Shown one piece after another: positions 14,425 through 24,097 of a stretch of 39,290 nucleotides of DNA. The notes below the pieces were generated by a model that saw only the letters and a program-made list of their open reading frames with translations, was not told the origin of the DNA and searched no databases. This stretch comes from a virus. Position 1 is the stretch's first letter; each line of letters begins with the position of its first letter. A program made the position numbers and the translations under genes. The stretch lies in IMG/VR virus record IMGVR_UViG_3300028581_000097, positions 1 to 39,290 of that record. One strand, given 5' to 3'.

Positions 14425-14456
14425 AGCTCCGGATTAATTTCCGGGGCTTTTTTTTT
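14425..14456 (+). terminator. Intrinsic terminator inside the late region
   Basis: An eight-pair stem (AGCTCCGG / CCGGGGCT, one G-T) with an 8-nt loop is followed by nine Ts. It splits the head/holin genes from the tail genes, so the tail genes either need read-through, antitermination or their own promoter. Confidence 0.85.
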
Positions 14457-14505
14457 GCTGTAAAACGTCCTTTTCTCATCATTAATGAGGGTTTATTTTC
14501 GCTGC

Positions 14506-14970
14506 ATGGAAGGTAAATATAATGATGTTGAGCTGCTTTTTATCCGTGAAGTTCTGGATGAATTCGGTGACGACCTGGTTGACAGGCTTACCGAGGAAGT
14601 TGAGAAACGCGAGTTAAAGAAATCGGGCGACCTGGTAAACAGCCTCTCGGCTAAAGTTACCAACGAAGGCATTAATCCAAAACTCGAAATAAGCTTTTTT
14701 GGCTATGGCCGTGCGATTGAGATAAAATGGCATAAACTCCGTAAGAACCGGCGTGCTTTTAACGAAAGTACAGAGGTTTATTTGTGGGGACACCGCAAAA
14801 AGCGGTTGAAAAGCAGCAGTAAAAAGGCTAAAGACACGCTCTGGTATTCGCGCACGGCTTACGGTAGTATCAACCGGTTATTATCCATCCTATCCACCAA
14901 CTACTCAGAACATGAGCAGGAACGATTAAAGAATTTGCTTAACCGCCAAAAAATAAGGCTTACACCATGA
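14506..14970 (+). CDS. Possible tail completion protein (HK97 gp10-like)
   Basis: A 154-residue basic protein from the ATG at 14506; an in-frame ATG at 14485 would add seven residues. The N-terminus LDEFGDDLVDRLTEEVEKRELKKSGDLVNSL is like the helical start of HK97 gp10-type proteins, which finish the tail-to-head joint. The C-terminal half is Lys/Arg-rich. It stands directly before the tape measure, with a 4-bp overlap. Confidence 0.6.
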   Translation: MEGKYNDVELLFIREVLDEFGDDLVDRLTEEVEKRELKKSGDLVNSLSAKVTNEGINPKLEISFFGYGRAIEIKWHKLRKNRRAFNESTEVYLWGHRKKRLKSSSKKAKDTLWYSRTAYGSINRLLSILSTNYSEHEQERLKNLLNRQKIRLTP

Positions 14971-17900
14971 GTTTAAAAATAGACCGGCTACAGCTTGATA
15001 TCGTGATCAACAACGACCAGGCGCGTAAATCGTTACGCGAGCTGGAAGATCATTCCAGGGAACTACAACGGCAAATGTCGAAGGTTCCAAAAGGCTCTGA
15101 AGAATGGAACAAGATGAACACCCGCCTGAAGGAATTAAAGGTGCAGCATGATAAGGTAATTGAGAGCATCGGGATACAGAACCTGACGATGAAGGAACTT
15201 TCGGCCAGGCAAAGGGAGTTAAATGCTATTTTGCTTAATATGAGGCCTGGCATGAAAGGCTATGAGGACTTGAAGCAGCAGCAGATCGAGGTTGGCAAGC
15301 GACTAAAGGAATTGAAAAGCGGAGCGCAAGAGACATCGTTCTCGATTGATAAACTTGCCCAGGGTTTTAATAAGTATTTTGGATTGCTTACTGCTGGACT
15401 TGCCTCACTCACCGGCGTATATTTCAGCTTACAGAAATTGGTAACAGGATCGGCCGAATTATCGGACGCATTAGCTGATGTGCGAAAAACTACCGGACTT
15501 ACCGATGTTGAAGTTAAGCAACTTGCCAAAGATTTAAAAACGATTGATACAAGATCATCGCGCAGTGAGCTTTTAGAACTTGCCAGAATAGCCGGTAAAC
15601 TTGGCGTTACAGGAAAAGATGATATCCTTGGGTTTGTTCGCGCAGCAGATCAGATAAGTGTGGCTCTGGCTAACGATCTGGGCGGTAATGTTGAAGAGGC
15701 CGTGAACCAGATCGGTAAATTAGTTGATATTTTCAAGGTTAAAAATGAGTATGGCCTGGAGGCCGGGTTACTTAAAACCGGATCAGCAATTAATGCACTT
15801 GGCGCAGCATCGACAGCTAATGAGGCTTACCTTGTAGAGTTTGCAAAACGTATGGGTGGCGTTGCCAACCAGGCAGGAATTTCGATACAGCAAATACTTG
15901 GCCTTGGTGCAACTCTGGACCAGCTTGGCCAAACTTCGGAGGTTTCTTCGACCTCACTGATGGGATTATGGGTTGATATGTTTAAGAAACCCGGCGAATA
16001 TGCTGATATCGCGAAGATGAGCATGAAGGAATTTACCGACCTTTTGAAAACGGATGCCAACGAAGCGTTTATCCGCTTACTTGACGGACTTAACGGCAAC
16101 AACGACGGCTTAACGGCCATGGCCAATAAACTTGATGGCCTTGGCCTGGATGGCAAACGCTCGATAAGTGTACTGGCAACACTTTCGCAAAACACGCAGA
16201 TGCTCAGACAACAGCAAACGTTATCGAACCAGGAATTTGAAAAAGGTACTTCGCTTACCAAGGAATTTAATGTAAAAAATGAAAACCTTGGAGCAACAAT
16301 GGCTAAAATAGGCAAAGCGATAGGACAATGGTTTGTTAGTTCGAAAATGGTTGATATCATTGGAAATATTGCTACCAGAATACTTGATATTGTTAAAAAT
16401 AGTGGCACACTAAACGAGCAGTTTACAGCTCAAGCCAAAAAGGTTGATGAGTTGCAGCAAAACATAAATCCTTTACTGAGCAGGTATGATGCATTGAAAG
16501 ATAAAGCCATACTAAACAGCGCTGAACAGGCTGAATTAAAAAATATTATTGAACAGGTAGGCGCTGCTATTCCCAATGCGGTTACCCAGTTTGATAAATA
16601 TGGCGTTGCCATTGGGTTAAATTCTGATGTTGCCCGAAAATACATCGAAGATCAGGCTGTGTACATGAAGTACATTAATAAGCAGGCTATTGAAGAGGAA
16701 GAAAAAACACTTAAGGACCTTGAAGAGAAATACGCAAACATGACCCAGCGTATGGAGGAACTAAACAGCACGGGTAAATTGTCGGTTTACGTAAAAGGTT
16801 CTCAGGTGGACAATCAGGCTACTGAAGAAGAGATAACCGAATTCAGGCGGCAATATGCTTTACTTGAAGGTGATGTACAAGGATCGAAAGAAACCATCAA
16901 GAAACTCAATGGCGAAGCATTGAAGGAAGAGATAAAAATGCGTGAAGATGCTGTGGTGCAACAACAGGAAGATGTTATAGTGATGAGTGATGCCGACAAA
17001 AAAGCCCAGGAAAAACTTTTGGCAGATAAAAAGAAGGCCCAGGAGGATTACTATAATGACGTTGCCAAACTTGCTGATGATGCGTTTAAAAAGTCGCTGA
17101 GCAAAGATGAACAGGAACTACTTGCGATTGATGAAAAATACCAGGCACTTTATGCCAAAGCTGATTTAGCCGGACAGGATACATCAGCTTTACAACAGCA
17201 ACATGCTGATGAGCTTTCGGCAAAGCAACTGGAAATTGAAGAGCGTACCCAGCAGGCAATTCTTGAGTTAAAGCAAAAGTATGGCATTGATGTTACTGCC
17301 GAAGTGATGGCGTTGGAGCTTGCACAGCTTTATGATTTGAAAGCTAAAGAACTAATTACGGAAGACCAATTCCTTCAAGCAAAACAGGCTCTTATTGATA
17401 AGTACAATAAAAAGGATTTAAAGGCAGAAAAACAGGCTGCAAAAGATGCTGTTCAGATTGAGAAATGGAAACAGGAAGGGAAGATGGCTGTTGTTGAAGC
17501 TACTTCGAATCTTGTGCAGACGATTTTTAAATCTGAATCGATTGCGGCAAGGATTGCAGCTTCGGCCATGGCGATTATTAATACCTGGGCAGCAGCAACA
17601 GCGGCCTTAGCTCCACCACCATTTGGCGCTGGTCCCATTGCCGGTATTCCGTTTGCAACGGCAGCAGTGATAAATGGCTTGGCAAATGTTGCCAGGATAA
17701 ATGCCGTTCAGTTTGCCGGTGGCAAGTACGATGTAATTGGCGCCAGCGATGGAAAGACTTACCGCGCTGATTATGCGCCAACTTCAAAAACAGGAGTTTA
17801 TAATGCGCCAACGCTCATCGGCGACGGTGCGCCGGAGCTTGTGATTGACGGTCCAACCCTGCGAAACATGCAGATGAATGCACCGGGATTAATCCAGGCG

Positions 17901-18140
17901 ATACTTCAAATGAGAGTGCCGCAATACAGCTCTGGCAATTATGGCAGCGTGAGTGATCAAAAGGTTCAAAAGGTTCAATCCGTTCAACCATCTGACAACG
18001 TAGCATCTGCTATGATGCTTACATTGCTTGCTGAGATTTCGGCAAAGCTCGACAATCCTACCAGAGCAGCAATCAGTTACAGCGATCTGGATAAATCAAT
18101 TAAGGAAGTTGAAACAATTAAAAATAGTGTCAGTAAATGA
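14967..18140 (+). CDS. Tail tape measure protein (TP901 type)
   Basis: A 1057-residue protein that sets tail length and threads the tail lumen. An N-terminal coiled coil (about residues 20-125) leads to a hydrophobic segment, then the TP901 core at about 168-430 (ALADVRKTTGLTDVEVKQLAKDL, GLGATLDQLGQTSEVSSTSLMGL). Long coiled coils rich in Glu, Lys and Gln cover about 480-840. Near the C-terminus are a hydrophobic stretch AARIAASAMAIINTWAAATAAL and the typical APTLIGDGAPELVIDGP motif. By the common rule of about 0.15 nm per residue this length implies a tail of roughly 160 nm, so a long-tailed virion. Confidence 0.95.
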   Translation: MSLKIDRLQLDIVINNDQARKSLRELEDHSRELQRQMSKVPKGSEEWNKMNTRLKELKVQHDKVIESIGIQNLTMKELSARQRELNAILLNMRPGMKGYEDLKQQQIEVGKRLKELKSGAQETSFSIDKLAQGFNKYFGLLTAGLASLTGVYFSLQKLVTGSAELSDALADVRKTTGLTDVEVKQLAKDLKTIDTRSSRSELLELARIAGKLGVTGKDDILGFVRAADQISVALANDLGGNVEEAVNQIGKLVDIFKVKNEYGLEAGLLKTGSAINALGAASTANEAYLVEFAKRMGGVANQAGISIQQILGLGATLDQLGQTSEVSSTSLMGLWVDMFKKPGEYADIAKMSMKEFTDLLKTDANEAFIRLLDGLNGNNDGLTAMANKLDGLGLDGKRSISVLATLSQNTQMLRQQQTLSNQEFEKGTSLTKEFNVKNENLGATMAKIGKAIGQWFVSSKMVDIIGNIATRILDIVKNSGTLNEQFTAQAKKVDELQQNINPLLSRYDALKDKAILNSAEQAELKNIIEQVGAAIPNAVTQFDKYGVAIGLNSDVARKYIEDQAVYMKYINKQAIEEEEKTLKDLEEKYANMTQRMEELNSTGKLSVYVKGSQVDNQATEEEITEFRRQYALLEGDVQGSKETIKKLNGEALKEEIKMREDAVVQQQEDVIVMSDADKKAQEKLLADKKKAQEDYYNDVAKLADDAFKKSLSKDEQELLAIDEKYQALYAKADLAGQDTSALQQQHADELSAKQLEIEERTQQAILELKQKYGIDVTAEVMALELAQLYDLKAKELITEDQFLQAKQALIDKYNKKDLKAEKQAAKDAVQIEKWKQEGKMAVVEATSNLVQTIFKSESIAARIAASAMAIINTWAAATAALAPPPFGAGPIAGIPFATAAVINGLANVARINAVQFAGGKYDVIGASDGKTYRADYAPTSKTGVYNAPTLIGDGAPELVIDGPTLRNMQMNAPGLIQAILQMRVPQYSSGNYGSVSDQKVQKVQSVQPSDNVASAMMLTLLAEISAKLDNPTRAAISYSDLDKSIKEVETIKNSVSK

Positions 18141-19717
18141 TAACGATAACAAAATATCCCGAGCCGGTGGTTCTGGCTGGCAATAAGGTGCTGGTAAATG
18201 CTACCGGTACAAAAATGTACAGCAATGCCGGGCAACATAGCATTTTTAGAATACGATGCTATCTCAGCGAAGCTATAACTGCCGGAAGCAGCGTAACACT
18301 GTCATGGGGCAATAAATCTGTTACTATAATTTTCCAGGGGGCAAATCCTGATAATTCGCCGTTTATTTTCAGTCCTACATTGGCAATAACCCAGTATTGG
18401 GCTGAGTACTTTTTCCAGTTCCTTCAGAATATTTATCAGTTTGATGCTGATTTCATTTTGTCGCTTGATATTTCGTCAGGAGTTTATTTCGATATTACGT
18501 TTACTTCACGCGAAAAAGGCAGCAATTACACCATTACTTCAACCCCTGATGTTAACCTTACATTTGTAAATGTGCAACAAGGTTTGGACCCGGTTATCCG
18601 ATCAGGCTATCAACACATTTTCCAGGTTAAAGACACCGACGGAAACATTATTGGCGAGGAAGCCATAACCCCGGATGCAAACCAGCAGTCAGTTTTCGAT
18701 ACTTCGGAATACCTTTATAACAGGCTCGAACTGAACAGGGCTGCCGTTGAAGGCTTTTCGTTTCCGGTGCAGGAAGACAAGATTTTTGAGCGCGGCGCCC
18801 AGGCACTCCGGTTTTTTGTGCGCTATGCCGAAAAATGGGATCAGACGGTGCAAACAATGTACAGCGGCGCAATATGTACCGCGCTGATGGGCGGATTAAG
18901 CAAAGTTAAAGAGGCAGAGTTTACAGCTTACGGAACAACGTTTTCGGCTTTGCTGGATGATGAACAGTTTTTCCTTACCTGGCAACCGGTTACAAAACGT
19001 AACTCGTTGTCTTCGACTGAACGGCTTTACTTTTACAACAACGCAAACCGTACAATCTATCTAAAATTCAAAGTCTATTTTTATGATGGAACCACTTCAA
19101 CCACAACCAACCCCGATTTCCTCACTATTCAGGCAGTAGTAGGAAAGGTTTACGAATTCGATACTTCAGCAGGTTTCTTCCCAAATCCGACTTCACCTAT
19201 CGAAAAATATGAGGTATGGCTTGAAACTACAGATGATGAACGCATCAGCGAAATACGCACTTACCAGGTCGATTATACTTTTTACCGCAATGAGCAACAC
19301 TTTATTTTCCGTAACAGTCTGGGCGAATTTGATACGGTAAGATGTACAGGAAGGTTAAAAAGGCAGGGCGAATTTAACCGCGAAACCTTTACCGACGACG
19401 ACAATGAGCGTCATCAGCTTACCAATTTGATTGATGCTACCTACAGCATAGAAACAGGCAGCATCCCGGGAGACCATGCCAGGTGGCTCGAAGATATGAT
19501 GTTGAGCAAGGAAGTTTACTGGCTCACGCAAAACCAGTCGCTGCCGATCATCGTCACGAATAAGAAAAGCACGGAGCAGGTTGACGACCAGCGCCGGTTT
19601 AATGTTTCGTTTGATTTCGCCCTTTCGGCAATCGAAACGTACAGCGCCGCGCCATCAACACGCAATGCAGTTTTAGAGGAATTAACCGGCAACAATAACG
19701 GAAACATCAATGCTTAA
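18137..19717 (+). CDS. Distal tail protein candidate
   Basis: A 526-residue, strongly beta-rich protein directly after the tape measure (4-bp overlap), in the usual place of the distal tail protein. It has many short strands with aromatic residues (for example YAEKWDQTVQTMYSGAICTAL, FRNSLGEFDTVRCTGRL). It ends with a Gly/Asn-rich tail, LTGNNNGNINA. It shares no recognisable motif with characterised Dit proteins, so the call rests on position and fold type. The stop overlaps the next gene by 8 bp. Confidence 0.6.
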   Translation: MITITKYPEPVVLAGNKVLVNATGTKMYSNAGQHSIFRIRCYLSEAITAGSSVTLSWGNKSVTIIFQGANPDNSPFIFSPTLAITQYWAEYFFQFLQNIYQFDADFILSLDISSGVYFDITFTSREKGSNYTITSTPDVNLTFVNVQQGLDPVIRSGYQHIFQVKDTDGNIIGEEAITPDANQQSVFDTSEYLYNRLELNRAAVEGFSFPVQEDKIFERGAQALRFFVRYAEKWDQTVQTMYSGAICTALMGGLSKVKEAEFTAYGTTFSALLDDEQFFLTWQPVTKRNSLSSTERLYFYNNANRTIYLKFKVYFYDGTTSTTTNPDFLTIQAVVGKVYEFDTSAGFFPNPTSPIEKYEVWLETTDDERISEIRTYQVDYTFYRNEQHFIFRNSLGEFDTVRCTGRLKRQGEFNRETFTDDDNERHQLTNLIDATYSIETGSIPGDHARWLEDMMLSKEVYWLTQNQSLPIIVTNKKSTEQVDDQRRFNVSFDFALSAIETYSAAPSTRNAVLEELTGNNNGNINA

Positions 19718-21401
19718 AATCAAAGTTGGCACCGAATATCTGGACATGGGAAAGTTCTCGGTTTCCTTTGAGCTGCTTTCGCCGGTTTTTAACGACGTTG
19801 GCAGTTTCAGTTATCCGTTCACACTTCCGGCCACAGCCAAAAATAAGCAGGTTTTAGGCTTTCCGGCAAAGGTTAACTACGCAAATTTCACCACGCAAAA
19901 GGTAGCCGTTGAGTTGTTCCTGAGCGGACTTTTCTGGAAACGCGGCAACCTGGTAATCACCGAGGCCAACAAAGACAGCATCCGGGCAAACTTCACTGTT
20001 TCGGAAGGTTATTTTTATTCGACGATTAAGGATTTGAAGCTGGCGGATTTAGATTTGGGGGGAGAGCGCTGGCATTTTGATTACGAAACGGCACCATTCA
20101 GCCCGTTTAATGCAATTTTCGATAAATCATATCCTGAAGTTGATTTCATTTTATTCCCTGTTTTTTGGCCTGAATTTTATGGAGACACAGCGAAAGGAAC
20201 ACTGCTGAATGATACGTTTTTCGGTTATGTTAACTGGTTTAATCATGAATTCCCGTTTTATGGCGAAGAAGCAAATACGCTTGTTTTGTTCCCATTCCTC
20301 AATTACGTTATGAAACAAGCATTTGCCAGGTTAAATATTAACCCGACAAAAAACATCTTTACACAGGATCAGTACCTCAGACAACTGGTGCTTTTTAATC
20401 ATATTTCGTGTAATGTATGGACCGTTGAAGAAGAAGGCGTTACTCCTGTTACAAATACAGAACACCGGTTTAGTCTGAATAATTATGTTCCGGATCTCAC
20501 GGTTTCTGAACTGTTCGATTTTCTAAACAAAATATTCAAAAGCATCGTTTTTTATAATGATTTTTCAGGTGATATTTCGATAATCCTGTTGCGCGACATT
20601 TTACAGAGCAACGATATTATTGGTCTGGATGCACCTTTTAAAATGAATTATCTAAAGCTGAATGAGTATGATGGTTTTACGATGAGTTATGTTATTGATT
20701 CGTCGGATAAATCGGCAGAACAGTATTTTAAAGATATTTCAAAGTTCAATTTTAAAGGTGAATTATCAACCCTGGCCGAGCTGCCAGACAGTAATAACCT
20801 GCTTTTTGATTTGTACTTTATCCGTGATATTCACAAATATTACTATTACAATGTTACCTATTCGATTGGTGGAGATGTAGGCGAATTTGTGGAATATTCG
20901 GATGATCTTTTGACGATAACCGAAGGAAATGGCGATTTTGAATTTGAGATTCCAGGCGTTTTTGCAAAATCAGCACGAAGGCAGATTTGCGCAAATGACG
21001 GCGCTTTTCAGGAATATGAAGTCCCTTTGGTTTTTCCAGATAAGCCAGAGCCACGATTGATGTTTTGGCATGGTTTACAGCCAAATTTCGGGACACCCGA
21101 TAAACCTTTCGGCAGCGCTTTTAATGTTTTGCCATTACAGCAAACAATTATTTCGCCATATTCTCTGGAATGGGAAGGTGAATATGGCATCAAAGAAAAC
21201 TTCCACAAAAAATTTCTCGAATTCAAAAAGACTACCCGCGAGACGGAAATCAGCATGATACTTAAAGCATCGGAATTGAAAAACATTGATTTTTCGCGCA
21301 AATACCGCTTTGCCGAAGCCAACTGGCTACTATCCTCAATAAAATTTACGGTAACGAATGACAGGATTTCACCGGCTACAATTATTGCTTACAAGGTTTA
21401 A
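19710..21401 (+). CDS. Tail hub / tail-associated protein candidate
   Basis: A 563-residue beta-rich protein. The N-terminus MLKIKVGTEYLDMGKFSVSF and the segment FSYPFTLPATAKNKQVLGFP look like a tail-hub entry domain. The rest is aromatic and acidic, with an alternating strand pattern, and no peptidase motif is visible. The position after the distal tail candidate fits a baseplate hub or tail-tip protein that holds the fibres encoded next. Confidence 0.6.
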   Translation: MLKIKVGTEYLDMGKFSVSFELLSPVFNDVGSFSYPFTLPATAKNKQVLGFPAKVNYANFTTQKVAVELFLSGLFWKRGNLVITEANKDSIRANFTVSEGYFYSTIKDLKLADLDLGGERWHFDYETAPFSPFNAIFDKSYPEVDFILFPVFWPEFYGDTAKGTLLNDTFFGYVNWFNHEFPFYGEEANTLVLFPFLNYVMKQAFARLNINPTKNIFTQDQYLRQLVLFNHISCNVWTVEEEGVTPVTNTEHRFSLNNYVPDLTVSELFDFLNKIFKSIVFYNDFSGDISIILLRDILQSNDIIGLDAPFKMNYLKLNEYDGFTMSYVIDSSDKSAEQYFKDISKFNFKGELSTLAELPDSNNLLFDLYFIRDIHKYYYYNVTYSIGGDVGEFVEYSDDLLTITEGNGDFEFEIPGVFAKSARRQICANDGAFQEYEVPLVFPDKPEPRLMFWHGLQPNFGTPDKPFGSAFNVLPLQQTIISPYSLEWEGEYGIKENFHKKFLEFKKTTRETEISMILKASELKNIDFSRKYRFAEANWLLSSIKFTVTNDRISPATIIAYKV

Positions 21402-21456
21402 ATTGTCCTTTTCTTAAACTTAAATTCATAACATTTTTGCTTAAAATAAAATTCGG

Positions 21457-22752
21457 ATGGCGAAGTACACAAAAGCACAGGTTGATGAAAAGATAGCCTT
21501 AATTTTGGATAATAATTCAAAATTGGTTAACGCTGCCATAGTACGGGCAGTTTTGGCTACTTTGCGCGATATGGAGCAACTGGCTTCGTACATCAAACAC
21601 GTAAACCTTACCCTCGACACGCTTACCGTCGAAGATGCGCTAACAGCCATTACCAACGCCAACATTCCGGTTTTTAACGTCAACCGCCCATACAAGGCCG
21701 GTTTTACGGTTTACTGGCAATACATCCTTTACGTTGCCAACATCGACATCGTTACGGGTGGACAAACGCCTGATATTTCGGCTAACTGGATTCCGGTTGC
21801 CGGTGGATCGGGTGGCACCATGACGGCAGGGCAGATAAAAGCAGCCCTGGAAACTTTGCAAGGAACGGCCCGCCTGAGTGCTTCGGCAATTAACGGTTTA
21901 CTCACCGATGCCGACCAGCTTACTTACGATGATCCTGCTTTTGGGTTTATCGGTTCAGCGCTCAATTACCTGGTTTTGCGGCAAAATATGGACTATTCGC
22001 AAACTTTGGCTTACAAAGTTGGGAATATCGTTTTTTACAACAGTAAACTTTACAGGTGTAAACTTGCCTGCGTAAATGTACCGCCAACCAGCACAAACAA
22101 TTGGGAGCTTGCAGTTCCGGCGCCAACTTCCGAAGCCGATTTTGTGGCATTTTACAACGATTTAGAAAAGAAAACCGATTTTGTGGTTACAACCGGAGGC
22201 ACTGTTTCGTTTGACGAACGCTGCCTGTTAAGCGTAAAGGGAATAAGCTACATCTGGGAAATACAAAATGAGGCCGAAAACTCGCCGATAGTTTACAAAA
22301 TCCGCAAATCGTTTGATTATGATTTTGATACGGCAGGAACATACACCATCAGGCTTTCGGTTTTTAATTCGGAAGGCGGGCTGATAGATTCCATCGAAAA
22401 GCAATCGTTTATTGAGGTTGCCGATACCATCCCGGATTTTACGGTTTATTATGGTACTTCGGAAGACACAAGCGTAAGCCAGGGCGAAGTTGAAGCAGGG
22501 ACAACCTACATTGATACTACACCAATTGAAACTCAGATTGACTACAACATAACAACCCCAGCCGTTCCGTGGTTTGCTGCACCAGCTTCTAACGAATACA
22601 CGCATTTTCAGGGACAGATAGCCGGATGGATGCCAATATCTGACGGATGGACAAAATCACAACTGTACATCAACAGCATTCTTTACACGCTTTATGTTTA
22701 TACTTATCCTACACAAGTAAATTATTTCATGTTTAAAAAAATAACATCTTAA
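21457..22752 (+). CDS. Tail fibre/appendage protein with carbohydrate-binding-like modules
   Basis: A 431-residue protein. After a helical N-terminus come two short modules of the chitin-binding (CBM5/12-like) pattern: FTVYWQYILYVANIDIVTGG...ISANW near residue 85, and YKVGNIVFYNSKLYRC...NNWEL near residue 188. A PKD-like beta domain follows (GTVSFDERC...FDTAGTYTIRLSVFN). A C-terminal domain from about residue 330 is shared with the next gene (PWFAAP, then LYINSILYTLYVYTYPTQ). Together this suggests a receptor-binding appendage. The domain names are by pattern only. Confidence 0.7.
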   Translation: MAKYTKAQVDEKIALILDNNSKLVNAAIVRAVLATLRDMEQLASYIKHVNLTLDTLTVEDALTAITNANIPVFNVNRPYKAGFTVYWQYILYVANIDIVTGGQTPDISANWIPVAGGSGGTMTAGQIKAALETLQGTARLSASAINGLLTDADQLTYDDPAFGFIGSALNYLVLRQNMDYSQTLAYKVGNIVFYNSKLYRCKLACVNVPPTSTNNWELAVPAPTSEADFVAFYNDLEKKTDFVVTTGGTVSFDERCLLSVKGISYIWEIQNEAENSPIVYKIRKSFDYDFDTAGTYTIRLSVFNSEGGLIDSIEKQSFIEVADTIPDFTVYYGTSEDTSVSQGEVEAGTTYIDTTPIETQIDYNITTPAVPWFAAPASNEYTHFQGQIAGWMPISDGWTKSQLYINSILYTLYVYTYPTQVNYFMFKKITS

Positions 22753-22756
22753 CAAA

Positions 22757-24094
22757 ATGCCAATAGCACGAATACCATTAGGTACAGGAATTTCGATAAA
22801 TGCCCCGGCCGGTCCTGATCATAAAATGAATGTAGGAGGAGCCGATTCCGTTTATTCAACAAAGGATGGCGCAACTGGAATACCTTCTTATTGGAGATAT
22901 GAAGGGATGCCGGTTTGGGCTAAAGAAGAAGGTGTTTGGAATAAATACATCCTGGCTGCTGATCTTACTACATGGATACCAGACATTGGCGGAGTTTCGC
23001 AGGAAGATTTCGACGAGCACGTTGCAGCTGCTAATCCTCACGGAACAACGGCTGCGGATATTAATACCTTATTTGCAAATCAAACCGTTGAAGAAGCGCT
23101 TATTTATCTTTCAGGATTAGCCGAAAACGCGGCCACACAAGCATCATTAACAGCACATACTGGCAATAAATCTAATTCTCATGAAGTAAATGCTTCGCAA
23201 ATTCCAACATCAATTTTATTATCAAGTGTTCAAACATTGCTGGATTTATTGCGTACTGATGTTGATTTAAAAGCTACAATACAGTCGCTTACTACTCACG
23301 CTAATTTAAAAATTCATGCCGGAGCTACGGCCAGCGACTTACCTTCAACAGGAACATGGGCAACAGTTCAGGCAGCAATTACAGGCTTGCAAAATTTAAT
23401 CCTGGCAATTGACACGCTTAGCGAATTAACCGGAGCAGCTGCATCAAGCAATGTAACGAATTTATCATTTCTTAAAGGTTTAAATGGTACTCCTTATACT
23501 TTAGCAACTGCAAATCCTACATCATTAAACTTTACAGCAAAAAACATCTATAAAGCAAATTTTTCGGCTGATACTACAATCACCCACATTACAAACCCAG
23601 TTGATGGAGGATTGTACTGGCTTGTTTTAGGATTTACAGCGACGGCAACAGTAACTTTTAATAATACAGCCATATCTGGATTAGACCCGATTAAAGGATA
23701 CGCCGGGACAACCTGCCTGCTTACCGGTGTTTATTACGACAGTAAATGGCACTTTACCAGGAGTGAGTTATTCGACCTGAGATTTACCTATTATTATGGG
23801 GTTTCGACTGACACAACAGTTCTCGCACCCGAAATTATTTTACAAGGCACATCAGCAATATCCGGTAAAATCCAAAATATTAAGGTTAACTACAATATGG
23901 CTGATATAGCCTATCCGTGGTTTGCTGCACCGCAGGCAGTTCCTTTTACGATGGTTCAGGAAGTATTGGGCGACCCAATGACGATTGAAAGCAGGTTTAC
24001 AATCACAACCGTCCTTATAAACTCGGTTACATACAATGTTTATGTTCACAAATCATATCCTACACAGATTTCAACTTTAACATTTATACTTTAA
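22757..24094 (+). CDS. Tail fibre protein sharing its C-terminal domain with the previous gene
   Basis: A 445-residue protein. The N-terminal region carries GTGISINAPAGPDHKMNVGG. The middle is a collar-like helical part with short repeats of the HxxxxNPHGTTAADI type (near residue 90) and HANLKIHAGATASDL (near 180). The last 110 residues match the end of the previous protein: YYGVSTDTT, YPWFAAP, VLINSVTYNVYVHKSYPTQ. A Gly/Thr-rich strand region lies between. The two proteins likely form or extend the same receptor-binding tip. It starts 4 bp after the upstream stop. Confidence 0.75.
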   Translation: MPIARIPLGTGISINAPAGPDHKMNVGGADSVYSTKDGATGIPSYWRYEGMPVWAKEEGVWNKYILAADLTTWIPDIGGVSQEDFDEHVAAANPHGTTAADINTLFANQTVEEALIYLSGLAENAATQASLTAHTGNKSNSHEVNASQIPTSILLSSVQTLLDLLRTDVDLKATIQSLTTHANLKIHAGATASDLPSTGTWATVQAAITGLQNLILAIDTLSELTGAAASSNVTNLSFLKGLNGTPYTLATANPTSLNFTAKNIYKANFSADTTITHITNPVDGGLYWLVLGFTATATVTFNNTAISGLDPIKGYAGTTCLLTGVYYDSKWHFTRSELFDLRFTYYYGVSTDTTVLAPEIILQGTSAISGKIQNIKVNYNMADIAYPWFAAPQAVPFTMVQEVLGDPMTIESRFTITTVLINSVTYNVYVHKSYPTQISTLTFIL

Positions 24095-24097
24095 AAC

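Noticed and set aside
15827-16408. Long minus-strand frames inside the tape measure and the primase genes
   Set aside because: They mirror the codon pattern of the strong plus-strand genes, lack starts with sensible context, and have Ser/Cys/Pro-heavy non-protein-like composition.
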